Source: Hymenobacter wooponensis
GTDB taxonomy: Bacteria > Bacteroidota > Bacteroidia > Cytophagales > Hymenobacteraceae
DNA length: 64,000 nucleotides
Assembly: GCF_004745865.1 (NCBI RefSeq)
Contig: NZ_SRKZ01000001.1
Location: 372,001 to 436,000, forward strand
Direction: 5' to 3'
Shown here: one piece after another, positions 15,884 to 24,838 of the stretch
Numbering within the stretch: the first letter of the stretch is position 1
Layout of the letters: the number at the start of each line of letters is the position of its first letter
Program-made: the position numbers and the translations under genes
The notes under the pieces: model-generated
Told to the model about the DNA's origin: nothing
What the model saw: only the letters and a program-made list of their open reading frames with translations
Databases searched by the model: none

Positions 15884-16618
15884 ATGGGACGCGCATTTGA
15901 ATTCCGCAAAGGCCGCAAAATGAAGCGCTGGGACCGGATGTCCAAAGACTTTACCCGCATCGGCCGCGAAATCGTGATGGCCGTGAAGGAATCGGGCTCC
16001 AACCCCGATACTAACTCCCGCCTGCGCACTGCCATTCAGAACGCCAAGGGTGTAAACATGCCCAAAGACCGCGTGGAAGCGGCCATTAAGCGCGCCAGCT
16101 CCCGCGAGGAGAAAGACTACCAAGAAGTAGTATATGAGGGCTACGCCCCTCATGGTGTGGCCGTAGTTATCGAAACCGCCACCGACAACCCCACCCGCAC
16201 TGTGGCCAACGTGCGCATGTACTTCAACCGTGGCAACGGCGCCCTGGGCACCGCTGGCTCCTCTGACTACACCTTCACCCGCAAAGGCGTGTTCAAGCTA
16301 GCCGCCGAAGGCCTCGACCTCGACGAGCTGGAGCTAGAACTAATTGACGCTGGCGCCGAAGACGTGTACGCCGACCAGGAGGAAGACGAGCACGGCAACG
16401 TGAAGGAGTACATTGTGGTGGAAACTGCCTTCACCGACTTCGGCCAGATGCAGAAAGCCCTGGAAGAAAAGCAGCTGAACGTAGTATCGGCCCAGCTCCA
16501 GCGCGTGCCCAACACCACCGTGCACCTCGAAGGCGACCAGCTGGAAGAAGTAATGAACCTAATCGAGAAGTTCGAGGACGACGACGACGTACAGGCCGTG
16601 TATCATACGCTCGGCTAG
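15884..16618 (+). CDS. YebC/PmpR-family protein (TACO1-like)
   Basis: A 244-residue member of the widespread YebC family. The N-terminal block MGRAFEFRKGRKMKRWDRMSK, the basic helix TRIGREIVMAVKESGSNPD, LRTAIQNAKGVNMPKDRVEAAIKRA and YEGYAPHGVAVVIE...DNPTRT are diagnostic, and the acidic C-terminal domain ending EDDDDVQAVYHTLG is typical. Members were long called transcriptional regulators; work on YebC and TACO1 points to a role in helping ribosomes translate difficult (for example proline-rich) stretches. The gene is alone on its transcript and is followed by a strong terminator. Confidence 0.95.
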   Translation: MGRAFEFRKGRKMKRWDRMSKDFTRIGREIVMAVKESGSNPDTNSRLRTAIQNAKGVNMPKDRVEAAIKRASSREEKDYQEVVYEGYAPHGVAVVIETATDNPTRTVANVRMYFNRGNGALGTAGSSDYTFTRKGVFKLAAEGLDLDELELELIDAGAEDVYADQEEDEHGNVKEYIVVETAFTDFGQMQKALEEKQLNVVSAQLQRVPNTTVHLEGDQLEEVMNLIEKFEDDDDVQAVYHTLG

Positions 16619-16644
16619 GCCTCGGCCACATAAAGCCTTAACGC

Positions 16645-16680
16645 AACGGGCCGCTCCACTATGGGGCGGCCCGTTTTGTT
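16645..16680 (+). terminator. Intrinsic terminator after the yebC-like gene
   Basis: The 13-bp stem AACGGGCCGCTCC/GGGGCGGCCCGTT (16645-16657 with 16663-16675) has one wobble pair, a 5-base loop and the tail TTTTGTT. It begins 27 bases after the stop at 16618. Its core GGGCCGCTCC recurs in the terminator at 20915. Confidence 0.85.
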
Positions 16681-16759
16681 GCAGGACAAGCCGGGAGACC
16701 ATTAGCTTTACCCTCCAGTATCTCTTGTATATCTACGGCTTCATACTTCTAGGCTCTCC

Positions 16760-17824
16760 ATGAGAAAACTTCTTACGCTAGCGCTACTCCTGTACGCTTT
16801 TGTTGCCACCGCCCAGCAGGCTGAATTAGCGGCTTTGCTACAAAGGGAGAAGGTGACGGGCATCCAACTCGTGTATAGCCGCAAAGGCGAAACAACCCAG
16901 TACAGCCTAGGAACGCGACAAGCCGGCACTACACAAGCCGTAGATGCCAACACCATTTTCCAGGCCGCTTCTTTGGGCAAGGTGGTACTGGCCTACACTG
17001 CCCTACGCCTCCACGACCAGGGCCTTCTCGATCTGGACAAGCCGCTGCTGAACTACTACCCCTACCCTCGGCTGCAAAGCGAGCCGAGGGCCAACCAAAT
17101 CACGGCCCGAATGGTGCTAGGCCACACCGCAGGCCTGCCCAACTGGACCGGTTATCCCCTAGCCGAAAGCTGGAAAACCTCTCCGCTGACGCTGAAATTC
17201 ACTCCCGACAGTTGCTGGAGCTACTCAGGGGAAGGGTATGTGTTTCTGCAGAAAACTCTAGAGCATCTCACCAGCAAATCACTGGATCAACTGGCCCAGC
17301 AAGAGGTTTTTGGCCCCTTAAAGATGAAATATAGCAGCTTTACCTGGCAGGCACGCTTTGACCAAAATGCGGCTTTTGGCCACGATAAAGCCGGAAAACC
17401 CACTGATGTCAAGCGTTTCAAAGAGGCCAATAGTGGCTTTAGTCTGCTTACTACCGCTACCGACTACCACCGGTTTCTGCAGGCGCTCCTGACAGGCAAA
17501 GGCCTGCGCCCGGCCACCGCCAAGCTACTCACTACGCCCGCCAACGCGGCCACCCGCTGCACCACTCCCCTCACCCCCACCGATGCCAACATTGCCTGGG
17601 CCTGCGGCGTGGGCCTAGCCACCACCAGCCATGGCCCCGCCCTGTGGCACTGGGGCGACAACGGCGACTTCCGCGGTTTCTTCATGCTTTTCCCCGAAAC
17701 CCAGGAGACGCTGCTGTTTCTCACCAACAGCGCCAACGGCCTCCGGCTTACGGATGATGTCCTAGGCCTGTTTGTGGGGAGCGGTCAGTACCAAGCGATG
17801 CACTGGCTGGAGGAGGAAAAATAG
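16760..17824 (+). CDS. Secreted serine hydrolase, class C beta-lactamase-like
   Basis: A 354-residue protein with a signal peptide (MRKLLTLALLLYAFVATAQQ). It carries the penicillin-binding/esterase family motifs: Ser71-Leu-Gly-Lys74 (SxxK, in QAASLGKVV), Tyr-Ser-Gly in CWSYSGEGY (YxN position, where Gly stands in for Asn), and a C-terminal LWHWGDNGDFRG segment in place of KTG. RMVLGHTAGLPNW is typical of the 'serine hydrolase' branch (EstB or D-aminopeptidase-like). It probably acts on esters or peptides in the periplasm; the replaced Asn and missing KTG argue against a true beta-lactamase. It is transcribed alone. Confidence 0.85.
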   Translation: MRKLLTLALLLYAFVATAQQAELAALLQREKVTGIQLVYSRKGETTQYSLGTRQAGTTQAVDANTIFQAASLGKVVLAYTALRLHDQGLLDLDKPLLNYYPYPRLQSEPRANQITARMVLGHTAGLPNWTGYPLAESWKTSPLTLKFTPDSCWSYSGEGYVFLQKTLEHLTSKSLDQLAQQEVFGPLKMKYSSFTWQARFDQNAAFGHDKAGKPTDVKRFKEANSGFSLLTTATDYHRFLQALLTGKGLRPATAKLLTTPANAATRCTTPLTPTDANIAWACGVGLATTSHGPALWHWGDNGDFRGFFMLFPETQETLLFLTNSANGLRLTDDVLGLFVGSGQYQAMHWLEEEK

Positions 17825-18088
17825 CTAGTATCACAACTGCCAGTACCGCCCCAACTGTGCCATGAGCAGTAGGCCTAGCCACGCAGCAATAGGCCATATA
17901 TTGGAGATAAGCACATGGTTCTATTATACAGCAGGCTGCTCTAATATGGGCGGCCTGCGGTGTTATAGTCCTATTCCAAGCCTTTCAACAAGCATGCAAC
18001 CTCTCGCCTTACGGGCTGCTCCTGATCATAGCATACAGCAAACCCTACTGTGCTCTCTATTCCCCGCCTCCTTGTTGCTACTATACCT

Positions 18089-19138
18089 ATGAAAAATCTA
18101 CTACTCCTTGCCGTTGGGTTACTAGCTACCCTAAGTAGCTGTAAGAAGGATGCCGATTTACATCAATCACCTGAGTTGGCATCGGGCTCACTGCCATTTG
18201 AAAGTGCTCGGTTAAAAATTACTGTAGCAGGCACTAGCCTCCCATCCAATACGCTCGATATCTTTTTCGTCAACGAAACGACTGGCCTAGCTACTACCTA
18301 CGACGGCAAAATCTACCGTACCACTGATCAGGGAGCGAATTGGTCGGCGCAATACACCCCAGCACTAGCCGATCAGCCGCTGTATCAGCTTCTGTTTACG
18401 GATCAGCAGCTCGGATATGCTGTAGGAGGCAAGAGCAGTTGCGGCGGTACCGGGTGCGTGCCGCCCGGCGGCATAGTTCTGAAAACCGATGACGGTGGCT
18501 CTACCTGGCGGAAGGTATACACAGGCAGCCAAAACGAAATAGTCTCGATTGCGGCGAACAAGAACGGGAGCTTATTTATCGCGGCGAATGGTTTCCCGGC
18601 GGGGCTCTTCCGTAGTACCGATGCTGGCGCCAGCTGGCAACTGGTTACAACCGCTGGCAATTCCTTTTCTAAAATTGTATTTACTGATAACGCAGGCTTC
18701 TATACGGGAGGCGGTGCCCAGATTGTGAAGAGCACCGATGCTGGCGCAACGTGGCCCTCGAAAACTGTGGTCAGCTACAACTATGTCAATGACCTGGCCT
18801 TTTCCAATGAAAGGGGCTATTACGTACTGGGCTACAGTCAGGCGTTTACCACTAGTAACGCCGGAACATCTTGGCAGCAAGTGCAGAGCCCCCTCACGTC
18901 TATTTCCAAAGTCAGCGCCCTAACCCCTTCCTCTGCTTTGCTATGGGGTGGCGGACACTCTACCGGCGGCGAATACCCTATTCAATACGCGGCAGTTGGG
19001 CAAACCACCGATGGTGGTAAAACCTGGACCGGCACGGAGTTCCCAGGGACTACGCGTGTATCAACGGCGTATTTCTACACCCCTAAGCAAGGCTACGCTG
19101 TGGCCGGCAACACGCTGCTAAAAGTCACGGTGAAGTAA
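18089..19138 (+). CDS. Lipoprotein with a Ycf48/sortilin-like beta-propeller
   Basis: A 349-residue lipoprotein with the signal MKNLLLLAVGLLATLSSC and lipobox LSSC (Cys18). The mature protein contains repeated Asp-box (BNR-like) loops: TTDQGANW, KTDDGGSTW, STDAGASW, STDAGATW, TSNAGTSW and TTDGGKTW, each separated by about 45-55 residues. That is the pattern of the YCF48/HCF136 and sortilin-type propellers (about six or seven blades). Such proteins are usually surface-exposed binding scaffolds in Bacteroidota. I start at ATG 18089, as the 13 codons upstream precede the signal peptide. No partner gene is adjacent. Confidence 0.8.
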   Translation: MKNLLLLAVGLLATLSSCKKDADLHQSPELASGSLPFESARLKITVAGTSLPSNTLDIFFVNETTGLATTYDGKIYRTTDQGANWSAQYTPALADQPLYQLLFTDQQLGYAVGGKSSCGGTGCVPPGGIVLKTDDGGSTWRKVYTGSQNEIVSIAANKNGSLFIAANGFPAGLFRSTDAGASWQLVTTAGNSFSKIVFTDNAGFYTGGGAQIVKSTDAGATWPSKTVVSYNYVNDLAFSNERGYYVLGYSQAFTTSNAGTSWQQVQSPLTSISKVSALTPSSALLWGGGHSTGGEYPIQYAAVGQTTDGGKTWTGTEFPGTTRVSTAYFYTPKQGYAVAGNTLLKVTVK

Positions 19139-19197
19139 GAAGTGCTTAGCTTCTAGCCCACTTTCAGCCCTTAATGCCTGCTCGTACCACTCAAGGT

Positions 19198-19205
19198 TAT
19201 CTTTG
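19198..19205 (+). promoter_or_regulatory. TATCTTTG box, Bacteroidota -7 promoter element
   Basis: TATCTTTG fits the Bacteroidota primary sigma factor -7 consensus TAnnTTTG. It lies 61 bases upstream of the ATG at 19266. I see no clear TTG at -33. Confidence 0.4.
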
Positions 19206-19265
19206 TGCGCCTATGCTGCGTATCTGAGACGCTACTTTTTGGCGTCAACCAACTGTTTTTGTCCC

Positions 19266-19610
19266 ATGCCCATCTCTTATAGAACTCTCTTTCTCCTAGA
19301 AGCTGATGCTTTTTCCCTTGTAGAAATTAAGCTGCTGGATGTGCAGAGCGATGACCCCGCTGAGGTATACTTCTGGCTGCAGTTTGAGAAGGCGAATCAC
19401 ACGCTACATAAGCTAGACTTTTTGTCGATGAACAAAGACGGCGAAGAGCAGCAACGGGAGTTCCGGCAGGGCAAGCTACAGTTCAACCAAACCAGCGGCA
19501 CCTATACTCCTGCTGAGGCGGCCGAGCCTGTAGCGCTTGAGCCCCAGGGCACTGCCCAACTGCCCGCCGAGCTGGATGACGCTATTCAGCGGTATTTTAT
19601 CTCGGGTTAA
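19266..19610 (+). CDS. Hypothetical cytoplasmic protein, 114 aa
   Basis: The ATG at 19266 opens a soluble, acidic protein (MPISYRTLFLLEADAFSLVE) with no signal peptide. The core YFWLQFEKANHTLHKLDFLS followed by a charged segment and a C-terminal LPAELDDAIQRYF suggests a small alpha/beta protein; no family is recognised. A longer version from 19203 is open but runs over the promoter-like TATCTTTG box, so I reject it. The TATCTTTG box at 19198 and the rluF-type gene behind it on the same strand suggest its own transcription unit. Confidence 0.6.
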   Translation: MPISYRTLFLLEADAFSLVEIKLLDVQSDDPAEVYFWLQFEKANHTLHKLDFLSMNKDGEEQQREFRQGKLQFNQTSGTYTPAEAAEPVALEPQGTAQLPAELDDAIQRYFISG

Positions 19611-19669
19611 TTGCTAGAGGCTGACAGCAGTTCTTGTACATAGCTACTGGTCTCCACTTACTTCTGGCG

Positions 19670-19677
19670 TATCTTTG
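19670..19677 (+). promoter_or_regulatory. TATCTTTG box in front of the RluF-type gene
   Basis: TATCTTTG followed by CGGCCC, 63 bases before the ATG at 19740. The same TAnCTTTGCGGCC sequence occurs in front of bioA (29000), which supports a real promoter -7 element. Between it and the gene is a GC-rich hairpin (GCCCGCCGG...CCGGCGGGC). Confidence 0.5.
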
Positions 19678-19739
19678 CGGCCCGCCGGCACCTTCTGGGC
19701 CGGCGGGCTGTTGTTTTCTTCGCTTAGCATACTCACCTC

Positions 19740-20894
19740 ATGGCAACCCGTCTCAATAAATACATCAGTGAAAGTGGCGTCTGCTCCCGCCGGGAGGCCG
19801 ACCGCCACATCGAGCAGGGCAACGTGTTCGTGAATGGCAAGCGCGCCGGCATCGGCGACCAGGTAACCAGCAAAGACCGCGTGGTGGTAAACGGCAACCT
19901 CATCGAGCCCCGCGCCGAGGAAGATGCCGTGTACATTGCCTACAACAAGCCCCCGGGCATTATCACTACCACCGATACTGGCATCAAGGACAATATCATC
20001 CGGGCCATTAAGCACTCGGTGCGCATCTTCCCCATCGGCCGCCTCGATAAGGACTCGCAGGGTCTGATTCTGCTGACCAGCAACGGCGACATCGTCAATA
20101 AAATCCTGCGGGCCGGCAACAACCACGAGAAGGAGTACATCGTGATGGTGGACAAACCCATCAACGAGCAGTTCATTGAGGCCATGGCCAACGGCGTGCC
20201 CCTGGGTGGTGTAATGACCAAGCCCTGCAAGGTGACCAAGGAAACGCCCTACATCTTCCGGATTATTCTGGTGCAGGGCCTCAACCGCCAGATCCGCCGG
20301 ATGTGCGAATACTTTGGCTACGAGGTAGTGCAGCTAGAGCGCATTCGCGTGATGAACATCAACGTGAAGGGCCTAGGCGTGGGCGAATGGCGCGAGCTGA
20401 AGGAGAAGGAGCTGAAAGTCCTGTTCGAGATGATCAAGGACTCGGCCGGCACTGATGATGGCTCGGGTTCACGCCGCCGCAAGCGCCCTTCCACCGCCGA
20501 GTTCTGGGCCGAGCGCCCCACCCGCAAATCCTCCGCGCCGCTGGCGGGCGTGGCTCCTGGCCAGCCTAAACCCGCTGGTGCCTGGGTAGAGAAGCCCACC
20601 AGCAAGCGTGCTGTGGGCCGCGCCGCTAAGAAACCCGCTGCCCCCGCACCTTCCGAAACGCCCGAGTGGCCTACGGGACCCGGACGCCCACCCGGCCCCG
20701 CCACGGGCATCCGGCCCGATGGCCCTGGCTTTGGCAAGTCTAGCCGGCCGGCCGGGGCCCGCCCCGCTGCCGCTAGCACTCGCCCGCGCGGTGCAGCCGC
20801 TGGCAAAGGCCCCAAAGGACCAGCTGGTCCACCCAAGGGCAAAACCAGCACCCGCGGTACCCGCGGTGCAAGTCGGCCCGGCAAACGCTCCTAG
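19740..20894 (+). CDS. rluF: 23S rRNA pseudouridine synthase, RluF type
   Basis: Isomerises uridine to pseudouridine in rRNA (RluF acts at 2604 of 23S rRNA in E. coli). The N-terminal S4 RNA-binding domain ([25 protein letters not shown]) is followed by the catalytic domain with [15 protein letters not shown], where the Asp of GRLD is the nucleophile, and the conserved [18 protein letters not shown]. That ends near residue 240. A further 145 residues form a disordered, strongly basic tail rich in Pro, Gly, Ala, Lys and Arg (family members are usually 240-300 long). The RluB/RluE subfamilies remain possible, so the symbol is moderately certain. A strong terminator follows. Confidence 0.85.
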   Translation: MATRLNKYISESGVCSRREADRHIEQGNVFVNGKRAGIGDQVTSKDRVVVNGNLIEPRAEEDAVYIAYNKPPGIITTTDTGIKDNIIRAIKHSVRIFPIGRLDKDSQGLILLTSNGDIVNKILRAGNNHEKEYIVMVDKPINEQFIEAMANGVPLGGVMTKPCKVTKETPYIFRIILVQGLNRQIRRMCEYFGYEVVQLERIRVMNINVKGLGVGEWRELKEKELKVLFEMIKDSAGTDDGSGSRRRKRPSTAEFWAERPTRKSSAPLAGVAPGQPKPAGAWVEKPTSKRAVGRAAKKPAAPAPSETPEWPTGPGRPPGPATGIRPDGPGFGKSSRPAGARPAAASTRPRGAAAGKGPKGPAGPPKGKTSTRGTRGASRPGKRS

Positions 20895-20914
20895 ATCACT
20901 ACCCTGCTACGTAG

Positions 20915-20947
20915 CGGGCCGCTCCAACTGGAGCGGCCCGTTTTTTT
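20915..20947 (+). terminator. Intrinsic terminator after the RluF-type gene
   Basis: A perfect 11-bp stem CGGGCCGCTCC/GGAGCGGCCCG with the loop AACT and seven T, 20 bases after the stop at 20894. Confidence 0.9.
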
Positions 20948-21287
20948 GTGCTTAACGCCCTAGTATAAAGTCTAATTTTTGCACTAACCACGTTTTAAAT
21001 ATTCTTAATGTTTGGCACACCGCGAGAAGCAATAAATGCTTTTATAGTCTATTTACGCATATTTTCAATCCTGTTCAGCATTGCATTTTGTTCAACTAGT
21101 AGAGCATCAGTAGTAGAAGTAAAAAGTCTGACATTTACAGTTTCTGACTTTCGCTTGCCATCAAAACCCGGCATCCTTGCATCATCCAAACCGGGACACA
21201 CTTTCCTAGGCCAGTAACATGTGGGGCTGGGGGCAACAGAGAGGTACTCTGCCGCCATAGTGCACTTCCCCGCGTTTGGAACACCTG
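20948..21287. other. 340-base AT-rich spacer with a possible decayed frame on the minus strand
   Basis: The DNA is clearly less GC-rich than its surroundings. On the minus strand a frame reads KRKSETVNVRLFTSTTDALL, passes one stop codon, and continues in the same phase as TIKAFIASRGVPNIKNI. That could be a remnant of a small DNA-binding or mobilisation-type protein, but I cannot establish it. A plus-strand frame (21008-21217) begins with a hydrophobic stretch and is not convincing. I assign no gene. Confidence 0.35.
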
Positions 21288-21725
21288 ATGCGGAAAACAT
21301 CCAATGCCTTCGTTGCAGCTTCTTGGTTTGCTTTGCTGACCGGTATGGTGGCCTACATCGTAGGCCTGTGGAATGCCTCTATGCTTCTCAATGAGAAGGG
21401 GTACTACTTTGCCATATTGCTCTATGGCCTGTTTAGCGCGGTTTCGTTGCAAAAGAGCGTGCGCGACCAACTGGAAGGCGTACCCGTAACGGGCATTTAT
21501 TACGGCTTGTGCTGGTTTGCCACGCTGTCGGCAGTGCTGCTGCTGGCGGTAGGCCTCTGGAATGCGAATCTGTTGCTGAGCGAGAAAGGCTTCTACGCCA
21601 TGTCGTTTATGCTAGGCCTGTTTGGGGCCATTGCCGTGCAGAAAAACACGCGCGACAACCGTAGCACCGAGCCCAGCAATCCAGCAGTTACGCAGGACGT
21701 GCGGGTCTCCAGCATGGCTGATTAA
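21288..21725 (+). CDS. YiaA-like inner membrane protein (two tandem YiaAB domains)
   Basis: A 145-residue membrane protein with two copies of the YiaAB two-helix unit. The first copy has WFALLTGMVAYIVGLWNASM then LLNEKGYYFAILLYGLFSAVSLQKSVRD; the second has WFATLSAVLLLAVGLWNANL then LLSEKGFYAMSFMLGLFGAIAVQKNTRD. Each gives two transmembrane helices, four in total, and ends with a conserved QK.(V/T)RD. The repeat shows internal duplication. The family in enterobacteria is an inner-membrane protein of unknown function. The start is the ATG at 21288; an upstream TTG adds four residues. A short Ser-rich tail follows the last helix. Confidence 0.88.
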   Translation: MRKTSNAFVAASWFALLTGMVAYIVGLWNASMLLNEKGYYFAILLYGLFSAVSLQKSVRDQLEGVPVTGIYYGLCWFATLSAVLLLAVGLWNANLLLSEKGFYAMSFMLGLFGAIAVQKNTRDNRSTEPSNPAVTQDVRVSSMAD

Positions 21726-21803
21726 GCCTGCTCAGCACCACCCACCACGACTCCTAATGCTATCTTGCCGCCACGGGTACACTAAAGGTCCTGTTTGCTG
21801 CTG

Positions 21804-22355
21804 ATGAACTTAAGCGAGAAGGAGAAAATGCTGGCGGGTGAGCTGTATCAAGCCAACGACGCTCAGTTGGTAGCCGAACGCCTACGTGCCAAGGAGTTGT
21901 GCCACCGCTATAACCAGGAGCCGGTGCACCTGAATAAGCAGGTACTAGCCGAATTGCTGGGCTATGAAACGGATGCCCACTTAGAAGCCCCGTTGCGCTG
22001 CGACTACGGCTACAACATTCGCCTAGGCCGCAATGTGTACGCTAACTATAACTTCACCATCCTCGACTGCGCCCCCATCTCCATTGGCGACAACGTGTTC
22101 ATTGCTCCCAACGTGCTGCTTACCACGGCCGGGCACCCCGTAGAGGTTGGCCCCCGCGTTGCCGGTTGGGAATTTGCCAAGCCCATTACGATTGGCGATA
22201 ATGTGTGGCTGGGCGCGGGTGTGCTGGTAATGCCTGGCGTGAGCATTGGGGCGGGCACCACCATTGGGGCCGGCAGCGTAGTTACGCGCGATATTCCGGC
22301 GGGCGTGGTAGCCGTGGGTAACCCGTGCCGCGTGATTCGGCAGGTAGAGGCTTAG
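21804..22355 (+). CDS. maa: Maltose/galactoside O-acetyltransferase-like protein (hexapeptide-repeat)
   Basis: A 183-residue left-handed beta-helix acetyltransferase. The N-terminal helical domain (MLAGELYQANDAQLVAERLRAKEL) is the Maa signature, and YGYNIRLGRNVYANYNFTILDCAPI and IGDNVFIAPNVLLTTAGHPV (with the catalytic His) are typical. The repeated I-G-[AG] hexapeptide turns follow, ending VVAVGNPCRVIRQ. Enzymes of this family acetylate maltose, galactosides or other sugars with acetyl-CoA; the true acceptor is unknown. The ATG at 21804 is preferred to an upstream TTG. It precedes the biotin genes by 116 bases on the same strand but has no known link to biotin. Confidence 0.85.
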   Translation: MNLSEKEKMLAGELYQANDAQLVAERLRAKELCHRYNQEPVHLNKQVLAELLGYETDAHLEAPLRCDYGYNIRLGRNVYANYNFTILDCAPISIGDNVFIAPNVLLTTAGHPVEVGPRVAGWEFAKPITIGDNVWLGAGVLVMPGVSIGAGTTIGAGSVVTRDIPAGVVAVGNPCRVIRQVEA

Positions 22356-22471
22356 CGAAAACCCGCTTCTCATGTATCTTGCAGCCCGCGGCGGAGCTTT
22401 GGCTACCAGCGGACGGTTGTTTTCAGCCGCCACCCTAACCAAAAACCCAGAAACGACTTCCTCCCCACCCC

Positions 22472-23479
22472 ATGATTCGCACCGACTGGACCCTCGACGA
22501 AGTAAAAGCTATCTATAACCTGCCCGTACTGGAGCTGGTGACCAAAGCGGCAGCCATTCATGCCGAAACCCAGGCTACCGGCGAAGTACAAGTGTGCACC
22601 CTGCTGAGCGTAAAAACCGGTGGTTGCCCTGAGGACTGCGCCTATTGCCCCCAAGCCGCCCGCTACCACACCGGCGTGCAAGCCCACAAGCTTCTCCCCG
22701 ATGCCGAAGTACTGGCCTCAGCTCAGCGCGCCAAAGACTCGGGTAGCACCCGCTTCTGCATGGGCGCTGCCTGGCGCGAAATCCGCGACAACAAAGACTT
22801 CGACCGCGTGCTCGGCATGGTAGAGCAAGTGAACGGGCTAGGCCTTGAAGTGTGCTGCACCCTGGGCATGCTGAATGAGTACCAGGCTGAGCGCCTCAAG
22901 CAGGCCGGCCTCTACGCCTACAACCACAACCTCGACACCAGCGCCGAGCACTACTCCGAAATCATCACTACCCGCACCTACGACGACCGCCTGAACACGC
23001 TGGAGCACGTGCGCAAAGCCGGCATCTCGGTGTGCTCGGGTGGCATTATTGGCCTGGGCGAAACCGATGAGGACCGCATTGCCATGCTGCACACCCTGGC
23101 TACCCTGCCCGCCCACCCCGAGAGCGTGCCTGTAAACGCCCTGGTACCCGTAGAAGGCACCCCCCTGGCCGACCAGCCTCGCGTGAGCGTATGGGAGATG
23201 CTGCGCATGATTGGTACCGCCCGCATTCTCATGCCCCACACGATGGTACGCCTCTCGGCCGGCCGCCAAGAAATGCCCGTAACGGAGCAGGCCCTGTGCT
23301 TCCTGGCCGGCGCCAACTCCATCTTCTCCGGCGAGAAGCTCCTGACCACCCCGAACCCCGATTTCGACGCGGACAAGCAGATGTTTGCTCTACTCGGCCT
23401 CACCCCCCGCAAGTCGTTTAAAGACGTGCCGGAAGGTGCTATGGTGTTGGGTAAGGAAGCCGCAACAGTAGTAGCTTAG
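22472..23479 (+). CDS. bioB: Biotin synthase
   Basis: A radical SAM enzyme that inserts sulphur into dethiobiotin, the last step of biotin synthesis. The 335-residue protein has the cluster motif Cys52-x3-Cys56-x2-Cys59 ([12 protein letters not shown]), followed by the [2Fe-2S] ligands Cys in [30 protein letters not shown] and [11 protein letters not shown]. The length is normal. The first gene of the biotin cluster; TATCTTG near 22376 upstream may be part of its promoter. The stop is followed 9 bases later by one arm of a long inverted repeat that fills the gap to bioF. Confidence 0.97.
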   Translation: MIRTDWTLDEVKAIYNLPVLELVTKAAAIHAETQATGEVQVCTLLSVKTGGCPEDCAYCPQAARYHTGVQAHKLLPDAEVLASAQRAKDSGSTRFCMGAAWREIRDNKDFDRVLGMVEQVNGLGLEVCCTLGMLNEYQAERLKQAGLYAYNHNLDTSAEHYSEIITTRTYDDRLNTLEHVRKAGISVCSGGIIGLGETDEDRIAMLHTLATLPAHPESVPVNALVPVEGTPLADQPRVSVWEMLRMIGTARILMPHTMVRLSAGRQEMPVTEQALCFLAGANSIFSGEKLLTTPNPDFDADKQMFALLGLTPRKSFKDVPEGAMVLGKEAATVVA

Positions 23480-23488
23480 TGTATTGTT

Positions 23489-23623
23489 AAAACCAGTTCC
23501 CCTCCTCGGATGAAGAGGGGCTAGAGGTGGTTGAAAAACTAGAGGTAGAAACTAACACTAGTTGTCGCTCTAGGCCAGTCTACCACCCCTAGCCCTTCTC
23601 ATGCGAGGAGGGGAACTGGTTTT
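23489..23623. repeat. Long inverted repeat filling the bioB-bioF gap
   Basis: Arms 23489-23531 and 23582-23623 are complementary over about 42 bases with about six mismatches. Each arm begins AAAACCAGTTCCCCTCCTC or its complement. The loop is about 50 bases. It starts 9 bases after bioB and ends 17 bases before the bioF ATG. Such a structure could terminate, process or stabilise the mRNA, or could be a mobile-type repeat; the Bacteroidota commonly carry 'CCCCTCCTC' repeats. Confidence 0.8.
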
Positions 23624-23640
23624 AGCCTAGTTCCTTCTCT

Positions 23641-24792
23641 ATGCCCTCTTCCTCCCTACTTCATCAGCGCTTGGCCCAACAGCTAGCCAAACGTGCTGCT
23701 GACGGTACCCGGCGCAAACTCACCCTTCCGGCGGTTGGCCTAGTCGATTTCAGCTCCAACGATTACCTGGGCTTAAGTCGGCACCCCGCCGTGCAAGAGG
23801 CCTTGCAACAAGCTACTGCCGAAGCGGCCGGCAGCACTGGCTCCCGCTTGCTCACCGGAAACTCAGCAGCGGCCGAAGCACTGGAAGCTCACCTGGCTTC
23901 TTTTCATCTCGCTGAGGCGGCCTTGCTGTTTAATTCGGGCTACGCCGCCAATCTGGGCTTCTTCAGCGCCGTGCCGCGCCGCGGCGACACCATTCTGTAC
24001 GATGAGGCCTCGCACGCTTCCGTGAAAGATGGCATCCGTGGCTCCTTTGCCACCGCCTGGAGCTTCCGGCATAACGATGTGCTGGACTTGGAACGCAAAC
24101 TGGACCGAGCTACGGGCGCCGTATTTGTGGCAGTAGAAAGCCTGTATTCCATGGACGGCGACATGGCTCCACTGCAGAAGCTAGCGGCAGTGTGCCAAGC
24201 TCGTGAGGCCTATTTGGTAGTGGATGAAGCCCATACCAACGGCCTCTATGGCCCCCAGGGAGAGGGCTTAGTTGTTAGTCTAGGCCTAGCAGAATCCGTT
24301 TTTGCCCGCATCCTGACGTTTGGCAAAGCCCTCGGCAGCCAGGGGGCCGCCATTGCCGGCTCCGCACTTTTGCGCGACTACCTGCTGAACTTCAGTCGGC
24401 CATTTATTTATACTACGGCCTTGCCCCCTCTCACCGTGACTGGCCTAGCAGCCGCCTATGCGTTGCTGCCTGACCTTACGGCAGAACGACAGCAGCTTTT
24501 CGCCCTCTCCGATTACTTGAAGGCTCGGCTCAATGCCGTACCTGGCCTACGGGTGCCGCCGGAAAGCCACGTTATTCATCCGGTGTTCTTCACCCAAAAC
24601 TCCGGCCCCGGCCAGGTGCGCCAGGTAGCCGCCGCTGCCCAAGCCGCCGGCTTCGACGTGCGCGCCATCGTGTCGCCGACGGTGCCGGTGGGTACGGAGC
24701 GTCTGCGGCTGATAGTGCACAGCTACAATACCGAGGAGCAGATTGATGCATTGGAAAATATCTTGCGGCTAGCCACTGTAGTATCAAGCTGA
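23641..24792 (+). CDS. bioF: 8-amino-7-oxononanoate synthase
   Basis: A PLP enzyme that condenses pimeloyl-CoA or pimeloyl-ACP with L-alanine. The 383-residue protein has the alpha-oxoamine synthase motifs: SNDYLGLSRHPAVQEAL, TGSTGSRLLTGN, DEASHASVKDGIRGS, the PLP-phosphate segment VVDEAHTNGLYGPQGEG, and the Schiff-base lysine in LTFGKALGSQGAAIAG. The length is normal. Whether the acyl donor is pimeloyl-ACP or -CoA cannot be told. It follows bioB after a 161-base gap occupied by the inverted repeat, and precedes a DinB-like gene by 46 bases. Confidence 0.96.
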   Translation: MPSSSLLHQRLAQQLAKRAADGTRRKLTLPAVGLVDFSSNDYLGLSRHPAVQEALQQATAEAAGSTGSRLLTGNSAAAEALEAHLASFHLAEAALLFNSGYAANLGFFSAVPRRGDTILYDEASHASVKDGIRGSFATAWSFRHNDVLDLERKLDRATGAVFVAVESLYSMDGDMAPLQKLAAVCQAREAYLVVDEAHTNGLYGPQGEGLVVSLGLAESVFARILTFGKALGSQGAAIAGSALLRDYLLNFSRPFIYTTALPPLTVTGLAAAYALLPDLTAERQQLFALSDYLKARLNAVPGLRVPPESHVIHPVFFTQNSGPGQVRQVAAAAQAAGFDVRAIVSPTVPVGTERLRLIVHSYNTEEQIDALENILRLATVVSS

Positions 24793-24838
24793 GCATCTGT
24801 CGTGCTACTCTATCTCCGGCAATTACCTCATTGAGCCT

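Noticed and set aside
21008..21217. Plus-strand frame of 69 codons with a hydrophobic start
   Set aside because: It lies in an AT-rich island without support; the apparent signal peptide is not followed by a plausible domain.
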